64,000 nt of DNA from Costus lasius. Taxonomy: Eukaryota > Streptophyta > Magnoliopsida > Zingiberales > Costaceae. Shown here piece by piece: positions 1-12,025 of the stretch. The stretch is from positions 82,259,461 to 82,323,460 of the forward strand of contig CM050447.1 in NCBI GenBank assembly GCA_027563935.2, written 5' to 3'. The translations under genes and the position numbers were made by a program. Within the stretch, counting starts at the first letter, position 1. Each line of letters opens with the position of its first letter. The notes under the pieces are model-generated. The model was not told where the DNA came from, did not search any database, and saw only the letters and a list, made by a program, of their open reading frames with translations.

Positions 1-671
1 GCAAGAGCTTCAACTAATTTTGAAACATAGTCTACCGCTACCAGAATGTACTTGTTACCTCCTGAAGATGGGAAAGGTCTCATAAAGTCTATCCCTCAAA
101 CATCAAATATTTCAACTTCAAGAATGTTGGACAGTGGCATCTCATGTTTTCTACTAATGTTCCCCGTTCTTTGACATCTATCACAAGATAACACAAAGTT
201 TCTAGCATCTTTGAAAATAGAAGGCCAATAAAATCCTGATTGTAACACTTTATAAGCAGTTTTTGCAGTACCGACATGACCACCATAAGAGGATCCATGA
301 CATTGGCACAAAATATCTATGACTTCTTCTTCAGGTACACATCTTCTAAAAATACCGTCTGTACATCTTCTAAACACATAAGGCTCATCCCAAAAATAGT
401 GTTTTACCTCAGCTAAGAACTTCTTCCTTTTTTGGTAGTTCAAATCAAGAGGAAAAACATTAGCAACAAGGTAATTTACTATATCAGCATACCAGGGAGC
501 TCTGATCTGTTCAATGGTTAAAAGCCATTCTTCAGGGAAGGAATCATTGATCTTATTATTCTTTTCAGTGTCTACCATTATTCTTGAGAGATGATCTGCA
601 ACAAGGTTTTCTAATCCCTTTTTGTCTTTAATCTCCAAATCAAATTCTTGCAAAAGTAAAATCCATCTGAG
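1..671 (-). pseudogene. AT1 RNase H end and integrase N-terminal part, broken
   Basis: Begins after a stop near 680 where AT2 has an arginine codon (CGA in this family, TGA here). It reads [13 protein letters not shown], the connection between RNase H and integrase, then the integrase zinc-binding domain with CHGSSYGGH and LSCDRCQ (the H2C2 ligands). A TGA replaces the tryptophan codon of the DVWGID motif near 95, just before the first catalytic Asp of the DDE core. The core continues to base 1 ([15 protein letters not shown]) and leaves the window. In life this enzyme would insert the cDNA into chromosomes; here it cannot be made whole. Confidence 0.9.
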
Positions 672-674
672 TAA

Positions 675-1532
675 TCATGGTTTGCTGTCTTTTTTCTGCA
701 TTAAGTATTTCATAGCTACATGGTCAGTGTACACTACCACTTTGGAGTTAATTAAGTATGACCTAAATTTATCAACAGCAAATACTATGGCCAATAGTTC
801 TTTCTCAGTGGTGGTGTAATTTTTCTGTGTCACATCCAAAGTCTTGCTGGCATAGTGAATAACATGAAGTTTCTTATCTTTTCTCTGTCTCAGGACTGCT
901 CCCACTGCATAATCACTGGCGTCGCACATGAGTTCAAAGGGCAAGTCCCAATCTAGGGGCTGGATGATGGGTGCTGAAACCAAAGCTTTCTTTAACTCCT
1001 AAAAAGCAAACAGACATTTCTCATCAAAGCATAATTTGGTGTCTTTATAGAGTAAATCAGTTAAAGGTTTAGCAAGTTTAGAGAAGTCCCTGATGAATCT
1101 CCTGTAAAACCCTGCATGTCCCAAAAAGCTCCTGATCTCCTTGACAGTGGTGGGTGGTGCTAACTTCTCAATCACTTCTATCTTGGCCTTGTCCACTTCA
1201 ATCCCCCTCTCTGAAACAAGATGGCCCAAAACTATCCCCTGTCTAACCATAAAGTGACACTTTTCCCAATTCAAGACGAGATTAGTCTCTTTGTATCTCT
1301 ATAAAACTCTAGAGAGATTAGCTAAACAGTCATCAAAAGAGAAACCATAGACAGAGAAATCATCCATAAAAACATCCATGAAGTCTTCAATAAATTCAGA
1401 AAAAATTTCCATCATACACCTTTGAAAAGTGGCAGGTGCATTGCATAAACCAAAGGGCATTCTTCTATAAGCAAAAGTACCATAAGGACATGTAAAAGTG
1501 GTTTTATCCTGATCATCAGGATGAATAGGAAT
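675..1532 (-). pseudogene. AT1 reverse transcriptase palm/thumb and RNase H, broken
   Basis: Continues the RT domain after a stop near 1533. The catalytic FMDDFSVY motif is intact near 1345-1370. A stop follows in the SRVL-QR segment near 1303 (CAG in AT2, TAG here), then the thumb region ([18 protein letters not shown]) and another CAG-to-TAG stop near 1000. RNase H follows with its acidic residue in LMCDASDYA and the TDH motif in VVYTDHVAMKYL. The stops compared with AT2/AT5 are all C-to-T changes. Role in life: copying the element RNA into DNA and removing the RNA strand. Confidence 0.9.
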
Positions 1533-2990
1533 CTAAAAAAATCCGGAATACCCATCAAGAAAACAAAAGTGAGAGTGTTTGGCAAGTCTCTCCACCATTT
1601 GATCAATGAAAGGTAAGGGAAAATGATCTTTCCTAGTGGCAACATTTAATTTTCTATAATCGATACACATACGCCAACTAGTGACATTTCTAACAGGTAT
1701 CAATTCATTATCTTTATTTTTCATTACAGTGACACCTCCCTTCTTTGGGACACAGTGTACAGGACTCACCCACTTACTATCTGAGATAGGGTAGATAATA
1801 CCTGCATCTAGCAATTTTAGTACTTCCTTCTTCACCACTTCCTTCATAGACGGGTTGAGCCTTCTCTGAAAATCTACATGCGGTTTGTGCTCATCCTCCA
1901 TGTGAATCCTGTGCATACAAAAAGAAGGATTAATCCCTTTTAAGTCATCAATGGAATACCCAATTACCTTTCTATGAATTCTTAGCTCCTTCAAGAGTAG
2001 GTCAGTTTCCCTGGCATCTAATTTAGCATCCACAATCACAGGGTAGGTGGAGTTAGGACCAAGAAATTCATATCTAAGATTATCAGGTAAAACTTTCAAC
2101 TCAACTTTAGGGATATTTTCACTTTCATTATCAAACGTAGCACAATCTAAAATATCATGTTTTTCATCATCGAGTTCATCAAAATCATTCTCAAAGCCAG
2201 AATTATCAATTTTTTCACAAGAATTTTTCGAGGTATCAGAAAAAGAATCAGAAAAAGGAACATCAGCAGAAGAATGATCAAACAAACAACTAACATCATA
2301 AACTGTGTCATCAATGGCATGAATAGTGCAACAAGAACTAGCATATGCAGGCCTTTTCAATGAATTATTCAAATCGAACTCAATCTTATCATTGTCAATT
2401 CTTAAAGCAAGTCTACCGTTCCATACATCAATAAGGGCTCCAGCAGTGGCTAAGAACGGCCTACCCAAAATAATAGGAATCTTAGCATCCTCTTCCATTT
2501 CAAGTACCACAAAATCAGTAGGTATGAAGTATTTACCAACTTGTATAGGAACATCCTCTAGAATACCCACTAGATATTTTACCGATCGATCAGCGAGCTG
2601 CAAAGAAATTGCAGTCGGCTTAGGAGCTCCCATGTCCAATTTCTTGCACACAGACAAAGGCATAAGACTTACACTAGCCCCTAGATCACATAAGGCTCGG
2701 TCGAAAGCCATACTACCAATAAAACATGAGATAGAAAAACTACCCGGATCATTCAATTTTGGTGGTAACATGTTTTGAATAACAGCACTACATTCCTCGA
2801 TTAAAGCCACGGTACCATAGTTCTCTATCTTTCTTTTGTTAGACAGGATTTCTTTCAAAAATTTAGCATATATGGGCATTTGAGATAAAGCTTCAGTAAA
2901 TGGTATGTTAATGTAAAGCTTTTTCAAAACATCAAGAAATTTTCCAAATTGCTTATCTAACTTTTCTTGCACTATCCTTTGAGGAAAAAG
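1533..2990 (-). pseudogene. AT1 protease and first part of reverse transcriptase
   Basis: An open stretch of about 500 codons. It has the gag-pro linker (LDKQFGKFLDVLKKLYINIPF), the retropepsin with its active-site CDLGASVSLMP and the flap/exit motif IPIILGRPFLATAGA, an acidic linker rich in Asp and Ser, then RT from [17 protein letters not shown] through WRMCIDYRKLN to FLDGYSGFF. It ends at a TAG where AT2 has a glutamine codon. The reading frame differs from gag; the shift lies in a run of T at about 2980-2990, at the PVPF/QR junction, where one extra T is present compared with AT2. An ATG upstream of the shift is out of frame with protease, so this was one gag-pol frame. Confidence 0.92.
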
Positions 2991-4110
2991 GTACTGGTGG
3001 TCTATAGGGTGGAGGTAGATTAGTCTTAGAATCATCTTCTTTACATGGCACATCCCCTTTTTGTTTACTTCCCTTTTGAGGTGTTAAACTAGGTAGTGTT
3101 TGTTTATGTTCAGAAGATTTTTCTAATTCTAATTCCTCATAATGATCATTAATAGACTCTTTCTCCTTAAGTTCTCCTAATTGTCTCCCACTTCTAGTGA
3201 TAATGACATTGCAATGTTCCCCAGAGCTTAATCTAGATATTTGTTCTTCTAGAATTTTATTGTACGCCACTAAAGATTCTAATTGAGAAGCAAGATGACT
3301 AACAGTTTCTTCAAGATCCTCAAATTTTTTTGTGTTTTGAATTTGCAATGATTGAATTTGGCTAGCTGAAAGTTTCTCTAGCATGGGTTCACTAACCTCT
3401 TTAGTCAAGGGTTGCTGATCCTCATTCTCATTCTTACCATGTTGATGACAACATAACATTCCTTCATCTGAAGCCCATTGGCTATGATTCAAGGACATCT
3501 CCTCAAGCAACTTGAAAGCATCGTCAAATGTTCTACTCATCAAGGATCCCCCTGCGGCAGCATCAATAATTAGACGGATATTATAAACTAAGCCATAATA
3601 AAATGTCTGAATTAGAAACTCATTTTCGAAGCCATGGTTAGGACACTTCCGTTGTAGATCATTAAATCTCTCCCATGCCTTGCTGAGTGATTCTCCGCTC
3701 TTCTGTCGAAAGTTCGTGATTTGATTCCTCAATTGGATAGTCTTGCTCGGTGGAAAATATTTCATCAGAAAAGCTTTTGATAATTGTTCCCATGTTGTGA
3801 AGGTATTGGGTTGACGAGAATGCAACCAAGATTGTGCTTGACCCCTGAGAGAAAAAGGGAACAATATCAGTTTTAATGCGTCATCAAAAATTCCATGAAT
3901 TTTTATGGTATCACAATATTCAAGAAAGATATATAAATGTGAATAAGGATCTTCGATTGATGATCCTCCAAACTGGTTCTGATGGATCATAAACAAGAAG
4001 GCAGGGTTAATTTCAAAGTTGGAGGCCTCAATTGCAGGTCTAGCAATGCTAAATTGTATCCTTTGAGGATTAGGGGCTGCATAGTCCCTCAGTGATCTTT
4101 GATCAACCAT
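2985..4110 (-). pseudogene. AT1 gag (capsid) protein, zinc knuckle missing
   Basis: Starts at the ATG at 4110 (MVDQRSLRDYAAPNP); this matches the start in AT3 and AT2, so the longer upstream reading from 4191 is probably leader. The retrotransposon capsid core is recognisable (NQFGGSSIEDPYSHL, FPFSLRGQAQSWL, FPPSKTIQLRNQI), then a coiled-coil-like stretch (LEETVSHLASQLESL) and the C-terminal ITRSGRQL block. No CCHC zinc knuckle is present between the HQHGKNENE motif and the coiled coil, unlike AT4. Gag would form virus-like particles around the RNA. The frame is shifted against protease at its 3' end. Confidence 0.9.
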
Positions 4111-4248
4111 TAGAAATGAATTTCCTAAGCACACTAGAGTAAACTGATCAAATGATGTAAGTAAACAGAAAAGAATAAAAATATAAAACATAAATGAAAC
4201 CTAGTCTAGCAATAATCTCAACGTCTCTAATATCGACAAAAACTAAGG

Positions 4249-4266
4249 TCCCCGGCAACGGCGCCA
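4249..4266 (-). other. AT1 primer binding site, tRNA-Asp
   Basis: Eighteen bases that on the minus strand read TGGCGCCGTTGCCGGGGA, complementary to the 3' end of plant tRNA-Asp(GUC) including CCA. It lies 6 nt inside the LTR end. Confidence 0.9.
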
Positions 4267-5311
4267 AAAACTTGTTGTGATCCGCAAGTGCACGGATACT
4301 CGAAGTAATAAAGAAAGTATCGAATCCACAGGGACCTAAGTTGTCGAATACTAAATAGCTGATTTCGTACTATCTAGGCTAATCGAAGTAGTGAGAATAG
4401 AAATTGGAAGCTAAAAACGGAATTATTAGATAGAAAAGCTGGGACTAGGGTTTCGTTCACTTTAACTTTTATGAGCTAGATATGAATAAGGATTTCATCA
4501 GTTCAAATTTATCATGATGAAGATGTAATTTACTAAATAAAAGGGTTGTTTCACTTTCGTGCAAACAACCGCACAGGGATTTATCCTCGCTTTCGCGCAA
4601 GATTCTTCCCAACGCTGAAGATAAGTAAATCATCAAACAATGAATTCAAGGATCACTTTCGTGCATCCGAATTCAATGTTGATAATCTCTAGTGGAGATT
4701 CAAGGATCACTTTCGTGCATCCGAGTCTCAACACTAGTTTTACTCATGGATCTCCAACGTTTCGATCCTTGCTTTCGCACAAGATCTCCACGTTTGACAA
4801 ATAGACTCGATCTATAGGTTCATGTTATAATTGTGGCAATTAATCTACTAGAACAGATCAAATTAGATCTAACCTAAGGAAGGGATCCTAACATGCAATT
4901 ATAGGGTTCCAAATTCTCAAGCAATTACCTTTCGGTCTCAAGCAAAAATTCTAAGAACATAATTAGTAACATGAACTTATAGAGAGTCTAAGTACAATTA
5001 TCACATGAGCAAAATCATCATGGTAATGTTAAACTCAACGAAATAGTAAAAATAGTCATCTAGTCATTGGAAATCAAGTGAATTACTCCTCCCCCATATC
5101 CCAAAAGTAGTTTAAGCTATCATCATGAAGGAATTACAATAGATCATGGTTTCAGAGGATCGAAAATCAAAGTAAAAGAGAAGTTTAGAAAATACAGCAT
5201 GGCTGTGAAGTATTTCACAGCCGTAATTTGCAAGAACTGTCGATGAACAGTGTCGGCGACTCCTTTTTCTTCAATTTCTCATCCAATTGATCTCCTTTCT
5301 GTCTGAAACTT

Positions 5312-5548
5312 CTAGCACGTTGACTCCTCCTTTAGATGAAGCTTCAGTATGAAAATTACGGCCGGAGAACATCTGGATCGAGCGTGGCGGCGAAACCCTA
5401 GGCGGCGGCGTGGATCACCATTTCTCCCTCGACAGTGAACGAAATTTGGGGCTTTTGATCTCTCCGTAATCCTCTCATGAAAAGCTCTCTTTTTGCTTCT
5501 TACGGTATCCAATTTAGTGTTCTGGATTGCCTGCAATCCTCTCCGCAA
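5312..5548 (-). other. Short arginine-rich reading frame inside AT1 LTR
   Basis: Seventy-eight codons starting MRRGLQAIQ, with a strongly basic middle (PRRRLGFRRHARSR) and an end at VIFILKLHLKEE. The AT3 LTR has the same frame open (21098-21526) with matching residues along most of the length. It might be a leader ORF in the LTR transcript, or simply DNA similarity between two LTR copies. No protein family recognised. Confidence 0.3.
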
Positions 5549-5591
5549 AAATCAGGCGTTGAAGTTGACCTGGGCGTCGCGTTCAGAACAG

Positions 5592-5958
5592 GAATTACGG
5601 TAGTGGAATGGTTTACGGCACTGCCGTAAAATCGCTCGAGTCTTCTGTTCTAATGTCATCCGGGAATTACGGCACCATAATCTGGTTTACGGTAGTGCCG
5701 TAAAATCGAAAAAACTTTCTGTTCGCGAACGTCTAGAAATTACGGCCCGTGTAGTTTCTTACGGTAGTGCCGTAATATCGGGCAAAGTTTTTGTTCTAAA
5801 GCGCTCCGAAATACGGTACCGTAATATTGCTTATGGCGGTGTCGTAAAATCGGAAAAACTTTCTGTTCGGAAATTTTTCAAAATACGGCAGGGCTCGGAT
5901 TTTACGGTACTATCTGGAATTACGGTACCGTAAAATAGATTACGGCACTGCCATAATT
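5592..5958. repeat. TTACGG/CCGTAA palindrome array in AT1 LTR
   Basis: About ten short palindromes in roughly 370 bp. Types: half-sites TTACGG and CCGTAA 5 nt apart (TTACGGCACTGCCGTAA), 1 nt apart (TTACGGGCCGTAA) or 2 nt apart (ACGGTACCGT). Between the pairs is a recurring TTCTGTTC box. Several copies show CG changed to TG or CA. Confidence 0.85.
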
Positions 5959-6213
5959 TGCTGACTTGCTCCGTTTTACGTGAAATTTCTTGGGTGATTT
6001 CCTCTTGATGATGGGAATCCTTCTATGTATATGATTTTGCTTGAAAATGCCTAAATATAGTGCTTTTGTACCTGAAAATCATCAAAAACTGAAAAGAGTG
6101 TAGATTCTGCATATATTAATTGAATATGGCATAAAAACAAGCAAAGTCTATGAATATGACATATAAATACCAATAAAATAGCATAGAAATCATGATGAAT
6201 TTCGATGTCATTA

Positions 6214-9014
6214 GATACCATAAGGGAAGGTGTGTATATAAGTTTCTAGTCATTTAAACTAAGTAAACGTCTCATATAGAAGGTATAATTTCTTATTCTG
6301 ATTGGATTCTCATTTACTTGGATCCTTGGTGAAGAACTAATTTTATTTTCATTGTATTATTTGATCACCATTTTCTAATATTTACAAAACATAGGTTAGT
6401 TATTTCTATAAAAATAATGATCTCATATGACTTCTTTGAGCATCACAACTTGGTATGAGTAATGAAAAAAAGTCAATAAAAGGCGTTTCTCATCCAAGAT
6501 AGGTAGCTAAGACTTTTTGTTGGCTCATTACATGATTTTATATTTAGCTCTCGTTTGGCCCCGCATCAACATGACTTTCAAGGTATAATTTGTGAGAAGT
6601 CACGATTTATAGCCTCTCACCGTTTTTGAATTTTTCACTACTTTTTTACCTCGAAAGTCATGCTAATGCAGGGCCAAATAAAGCCTTAGTTATTTTATGT
6701 CACCTCCTTGGCACAAGAAAACTAAAAATCATTCAATTTTAAAAAGGAATGTAAATTAGAAAAATAAAAAATATCTAATTTTAATAAATAGAAATTTTTA
6801 AACCTAATATATTGGTAAAAAACTATTATATATTTATAACTAATTAGGTGAGAAATAAAATTATAAATAATTTAACTCCTATGCCAATAAACATAAAGAT
6901 TAGTTACGTGATTGACAAATACATATCACTATATAGGAATTCATAAATCACGTTGTCATGACAATTATAAAGTAGGACAAGAAAGGGGTAGGACAAAATC
7001 GATAGGCCCCTCCCTTGACCCTGATAATTGTTGGAGCATTTAATTCGTAGGGAATATCATTTTCAGGCAAGATGCAAAAATGGATAAGATTACTATTTTC
7101 ATCATGACATTGATCTTTGAGAATTATGGACTAGGTAGGAGTTATGTTCTAGCTTTCCTTGATTAACTTGAGTGACTTGATTACAAGTAGATTGCCCTCC
7201 TTTATACACCAAGCATCGATCTGTTGGGATCCTCGAAGCTTAACTTGAATGGAAAGATTAGCATTCTTCATGGCCTTTTCATGAATTTTAGATATAACAA
7301 AAAAGAAAAAAAAGAGCCATGATGTTGAATGTAGAGCTCATGGCAGATGGCATGCGGCTAAAGGAAAGGAACAAGCAACTATAGAACACATTGATAAGAT
7401 CACAATGATGGCACCAAGAGCATGAGAATAGGGGCATCAATGAAGTCAAATGCAAATGTATAGGGGAGATGAATGTATCTTAGTTGAATTGGAGAGGCAC
7501 TCTTTGAAAGACCTCCAAAAAAAACATTTCCACTTTCTTAGTGACATGTTATAGATCACTTATGGTGTCACCAATGAATAATACAGTAAAACTATCATCA
7601 CATTTTTCTATCACAACTTTGCAAAGTTTTAAAAGGAAGGCCAAAATTGACATATTCTTAGATCAATTTTAATAATACTTTTTATATTATTAATATATTA
7701 AAATTAAAAAAAAAACATTTAGACATTGTAACTTGCATATTTAATTTATTGAGCACATAAATTTTGGTGCAAGTTGAAGTTGTCTGATTCCTAATTACAC
7801 GAGTAATTAAATTGATATTTTCAATGGGATCATTCATCAAACACTCATGACACGTATACATAATTTAAAGGAAAAAGAAAAAGGAATAAACAAGAGAAGG
7901 GGTCCAGCTGTACTGTTTCCAATCACTGTCAACAGTTTAATGATTGGATAGAAGTGATAATTGATGCGCCGGTATTTATATTTATAATTATGGAGCATGC
8001 TAATTGGAAATGATTTCAATCTACTGGCTAGATTCTTCGGAAATCTATTCTCCGACCGTTTTGGTTATCCGAATAATTGCCGGACAAAAGTCAAATCACC
8101 TGACGCAGCAGCTACATTGCTAGCCATCTAGCTGCACAATAATTCAGAACTCAAGCTACAAATTGGGCAAGTGTGAGTGGTTTCAGATATTGATACAAAT
8201 ATATATTATTATTATTGTACTACCTCATGAATGTTCTATTACATATATGCTCTCGCTTCAATTATTGTTCACTCCAATGCATTAGTTGGAAAAAATTGAT
8301 CTGCGCAGGACCTTCCGTTCAATCAAAGAAGGGTCCTCCTATCCTATTTTCACGCATCTTGAAGCGTGAGGTTGAGTCCGAATCTCAATGCAACTCCTAA
8401 AAATATTACACAGGGAATGAATGTGCTAACCATGGTTAGTCTTTCCCCTTTTGATTTTTTTCTCCCTCTTGCCATAAAGCGCACTCTTTCGTCTTCTCCT
8501 GTCGCATACTAGTCCTTTCTCTCTGTCCAGTGCTCCTACTCTGTCCAAGTAATGTCTTCCGCGTCCTCTTTCATTCAGACTCCTCCTCTGTCACCTGCGT
8601 AGGAAAAAATCTCCGGCGCTCCTCCAGCAAAAATTTCTTCAAATGCCGGTTCATCTAGCTTCGGGGCCTTTGCCTCTTTGTGCTGCGATAACTTCCGTGT
8701 TGAGATAGTAAGAGATTCATAGTCTTTCCCATTGAAAACGAGTTAATTTTGACCATTTCACATCTTCTCTAATTTTCTTATCTCTTTTCTTCTATTTTTC
8801 TCTGCATGCGAAAGTTTTAGTATTTATTTTAAAATTTATTTTGTAGAACTCATATTTTATAGAATCTGAGTTTGATTGCGTAGAATATGAATATTTATTA
8901 AATTTATTTGTGTTAGCTTCATAGACTTTATTCTTTATTATGTTAGTTATTTTTCCTAATTTGAATTTCTAGAAATTATAATTATTATTATGGCTAAGAA
9001 AACTTTTAGACAAT
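6214..9014. other. Intergenic spacer, no gene seen apart from a MITE
   Basis: AT-rich sequence without a convincing coding region. The reading frames at 7837-8019 (-) and 8215-8400 (+) have no recognisable motifs and AT-driven composition. A MITE lies at 6547-6685. Around 8420-8700 a CT-rich stretch precedes the FRS pseudogene and could be its former promoter or leader, which is only a guess from position. Confidence 0.5.
6547..6685. mobile_element. Tourist-like MITE, 139 bp
   Basis: Long terminal inverted repeats: left end GCTCTCGTTTGGCCCCGC and the reverse complement of the right end GGCTTTATTTGGCCCTGC, with similarity continuing through the CATGACTTTC(A/G)AGGTA block. It is flanked on both sides by TTA (6544-6546 and 6686-6688), the target duplication typical of PIF/Harbinger-type elements. 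It has no coding capacity. Confidence 0.8.
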
Positions 9015-10874
9015 ATGGAGAAGGGTGAGAAGCTAATGACATGCAATGATCTACTTGGATGGGAGTCATCCGAAGAAGAACAAGATATGACATCACCATA
9101 GTATGCCCCGAATGAAGTAAAGTTGGTAAGAATAAATATCAAGTATCATGTAACTATGTTATATTCAATGTTTTAATTAGGGTGAAATCTATATGGTTAA
9201 TATGTGCAATTTTAACAGGAACATGATGACAGTGCAACATATGCATCGACGAAAGTTGAGAACATTGAGGAGGCTTATGGAAGAAATGAGAAATCTGAAA
9301 CTTCATCTATTCTCTCAGTAGTTGGTATGGTTTTTTATAGTGAAAATGAAGCATATGATTTTTATAATAACTATGCGAAAAGATTGAGATTTAGTATTAA
9401 GAAATATCATGTGAGACATAGGAAAGATGGGAGTTTAAAATTCCATAAATTTATTTGTAGTAAACAAGACTTGAGGCAACTGAACCGAACCCACACTACC
9501 AAGAAACCACAACCTGAGACAACAACCAACTGTATTGCTTAGGTTGAATTCAAAATTGACTTGAATAAGGTTTGGACCTTATCAAAGGTAGAGATTAATC
9601 ATAACCATCTGATGACATCACCAAATAAGATCCACATGCTTAAATCTCATAGAAAGATTTTACTTTTTCAGTGTTATGTTATAGATCAAATGACAGAGTC
9701 TGATATAAAAGCTTATCATGTTTATAATTATTTTCAGTCTGGAGTAAACAACAATGAAGTTGGGTTTATAAGAGACGATAGCACTGACTATATTCAAAAA
9801 TGAAGAAGGAAAACATTTGATGGTAAAGAAATGTGTGGTATACTTAAGTATCTGAAGGAACGACGATTAGCTGATCCTTCCTTTTTTTTATTCTAATGAA
9901 GCTCATGAAACAAGAGAGATTGCTAACTATTTTTGGGCAGATGGTAGATCTATTATATATTATGTATATTTTAGTGATGTAATCTATTTTGATACCACAT
10001 TTTAGACAAATGAGTATGATATATCATTTGCTCCTATTTTTGGCTTGAATCAGCACAAGCAAACAATTATTTTTGCTCCTATTTTTGGCTTGAATCAGCA
10101 CAAGCAAACGAGTATGATATATCATTTGAATTCTTGGATCAATATGATGCTTAAATTTTTTTTCATAAGAAATAAATCAAATATGACTTCAAGAGCAATA
10201 ATAGTACACCGTTTGTGGTATTTGGGAATATATTAAAGGAAGCTACTGCGGTCTACACCAGAGTAATCTATGAAGAGGTGGCTGACCAATTTATGAATCA
10301 TGTAGATTGGTGTGTAGATTCACTGAGTGCTACTTGTGATTCTGATGTACAGACATATAGATTAATTTATGCTTTCGTGCCTAGAGCTGAAGTGGTGACT
10401 CATAACTCTTCCTTCATTATTGTGAATTGCATATGTAAATTATTTGAGCAAAAAGGAATTTTATGTAAGCATGCTTTCAAGGTATTGACAGTTAAAAATA
10501 TGTGTTCACTACCCCAACATTATATACTAAAAAGATGGACAAAGTATGCAAGAGATAACAATAGTTCGAATATTTGCCCACCTGCCATTGATGAGAATGG
10601 AAAAGAGATCTTAACTTCCATGTATAACCGCATATGCCAGAAACAATACTATCTTGCAACACTTAGGCAACATTCCAAGCAAGCCCTTGAAAAGATTGAA
10701 ACAGTCATTGATAAATTGAGGCTGGATGTGCAGGACATACTGCATGTTGATCAGCAAGGTGAGGACATAGATAATGACACTAATGATATTGGTCCATACC
10801 TAAATATAACAATAAAGACCCCAACTGTCAAAAAAGGTCCAAGAGATAAAAGGAAGAGAAATGTTCTAGAATAA
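9015..10874 (+). pseudogene. FAR1-related (FRS, MULE-derived) gene, broken
   Basis: Exon 1 is 9015-9125 (starts MEKGEKLMTC, stop at the codon near 9099); a GT-AG phase-0 intron spans 9126-9218; exon 2 follows. In order: FAR1 DNA-binding zinc-finger domain (GMVFYSENEAYDFYNNYAKR and FICSK), the EINHNH motif, the MULE transposase core (NYFWADGRSIIYYVYF, FGLNQHKQT), then after an internal deletion the SWIM zinc finger (CICKLFEQKGILCKHAFKV; CxC...CxH ligands present) and a basic C-terminus (KKGPRDKRKRN). Stops at 9540 and 9801, a ~50-bp tandem duplication at about 10020-10115, a loss of much of the MULE domain and a frame change near 10210-10235 disable it. FRS proteins are light-signalling transcription factors domesticated from Mutator-like transposases; whether this was host gene or transposase cannot be told. 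Confidence 0.88.
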
Positions 10875-10930
10875 TGGCCCAAAAAGGGTGGTGCATAAAG
10901 GCAAACACAAGCAACGACAGATTTACATAG

Positions 10931-11665
10931 CATCTTGTTCCCATGCCTCCTACACATCCATTTGCTGCTACACATGTTTGCACTTAGTTCCTCATATGAT
11001 AATTTTGTATATTTTTACCAATACTAATGTTCTACTTGTAATATGTTAACAGGCAGATATTCTCATGCCTTCTACACATCTATTTGCTGCTACACATGTA
11101 TGCACTTAGTTCCTCGTATGATAATTTTGTATATTTTTACCAATACTAATGTTCTATTTGTAATATGTTAACAGGCAAATGTTCTCATGCCTCCTACACA
11201 TCCATTTGCTGCTACTGGATATGTACACTATTGTGCATAATTCAAAATTTTATAGATTTTTAACAATACTAATATTCTACTTGTAATATGTTAACAGGCA
11301 CATGTTCCCATGCCTCCTACACATCCATTTGCTACTACTGGATATCTATGCTATTGTACATAATCTGAAATTTTATAGATTTTTAACAATACTAATATTC
11401 TACTTGTAATATGTTAACATGCTCATGTTCCTATGCCTCCTACACATCCATTTGCTACTACTGGATATCTATGCTATCGTACATAATCTGAAATTTTTAT
11501 AGATTTTTAACAATACTAATGTTCTACTTGTAATATGTTAACAAGCTCACATTCTCATGCCTTCTACACATCCATTTGCTGCTACTGGATATGTATACTA
11601 TTGTACATAATCTAAAATTTTATATATTTTTACTAATACTAATGTTCTACATAATCTACTATTGT
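10931..11665 (+). repeat. ~122-bp tandem array downstream of the FRS pseudogene, six units
   Basis: Unit starts at about 10931, 11053, 11175, 11298, 11421 and 11545 (spacing 122-124 bp). Each unit has a well-conserved core (CATGCCTCCTACACATCC, then TTTGCTGCTAC) followed by a T-rich stretch and TATGTTAAC(A). In units 2-4 the core follows ATGTTAACAG, a 3' splice-site-like end, and all six cores stay open in the same frame (residues M-P-P/S-T-H-P/L-F-A-A/T-T). The array starts about 55 bp after the FRS stop. Confidence 0.8.
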
Positions 11666-12025
11666 AACATAGGCACCTTCACCAAGTCATCAGATTTCTT
11701 CACAAATGCAATTCTTGTATACTTCCATGATGATGTGAACAACTTCTTATTATGTAAGTATGTTTACCTAATTTATTATATTTGTATTTATGTAGGAAGT
11801 TGGTACTAAACTTATTTTCCATCATGCAGTGCTCCGATGCAGGTTCTCACAATGCTCCACCACAGTTTGATCCCAATTTGGCACACCAACATAATTTACA
11901 GTTGTTGATGATTCCATTATAAGAATATGTATGCTATGGTATAATTTGAGTTTATACAATTTGTAATTTGTGTTTATACAATTTGATTTTATGTTGTTTA
12001 TCAAATTCTTCATTACAACTTAAAT

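Larger units (their letters stand above)
1..6213 (-). mobile_element. AT1: Athila-type Ty3/gypsy retrotransposon, 5' part, minus strand
   Basis: Reading leftwards from 6213 the order is 5' LTR, tRNA-Asp primer site, gag, protease, reverse transcriptase, RNase H and the start of integrase, which runs off the window at base 1. The order and motifs (gag LRDYAAPNPQ, protease CDLGAS, RT FMDD, integrase zinc finger) are those of the Athila lineage of plant Ty3/gypsy elements. The element is dead: at least five in-frame stops and one frameshift lie in gag-pol. The 3' LTR is outside the window, so neither age nor target duplication can be checked. Gag and LTR place it in the same subfamily as AT3. 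Confidence 0.95.
4273..6213 (-). repeat. AT1 5' LTR (1941 bp)
   Basis: Inner end CACAACA lies 6 nt from the primer site; outer end is recognised at 6213 by similarity to the other LTR starts (family TGATGACA; here the second base has become A). It carries the palindrome array at 5592-5958, a GGCTGTG/CACAGCC hairpin at about 5204-5227, and five copies of a TGC(A/G)CGAAAG(T/C)GA box between 4550 and 4785. A short basic reading frame (5312-5548) is shared with the AT3 LTR. Confidence 0.88.

Noticed and set aside
2047..2778. Plus-strand frames across AT1 protease (and mirror frames in AT2, AT3 and AT5)
   Set aside because: Antisense shadows of the protease frame; they recur in each copy because the coding strand is conserved.
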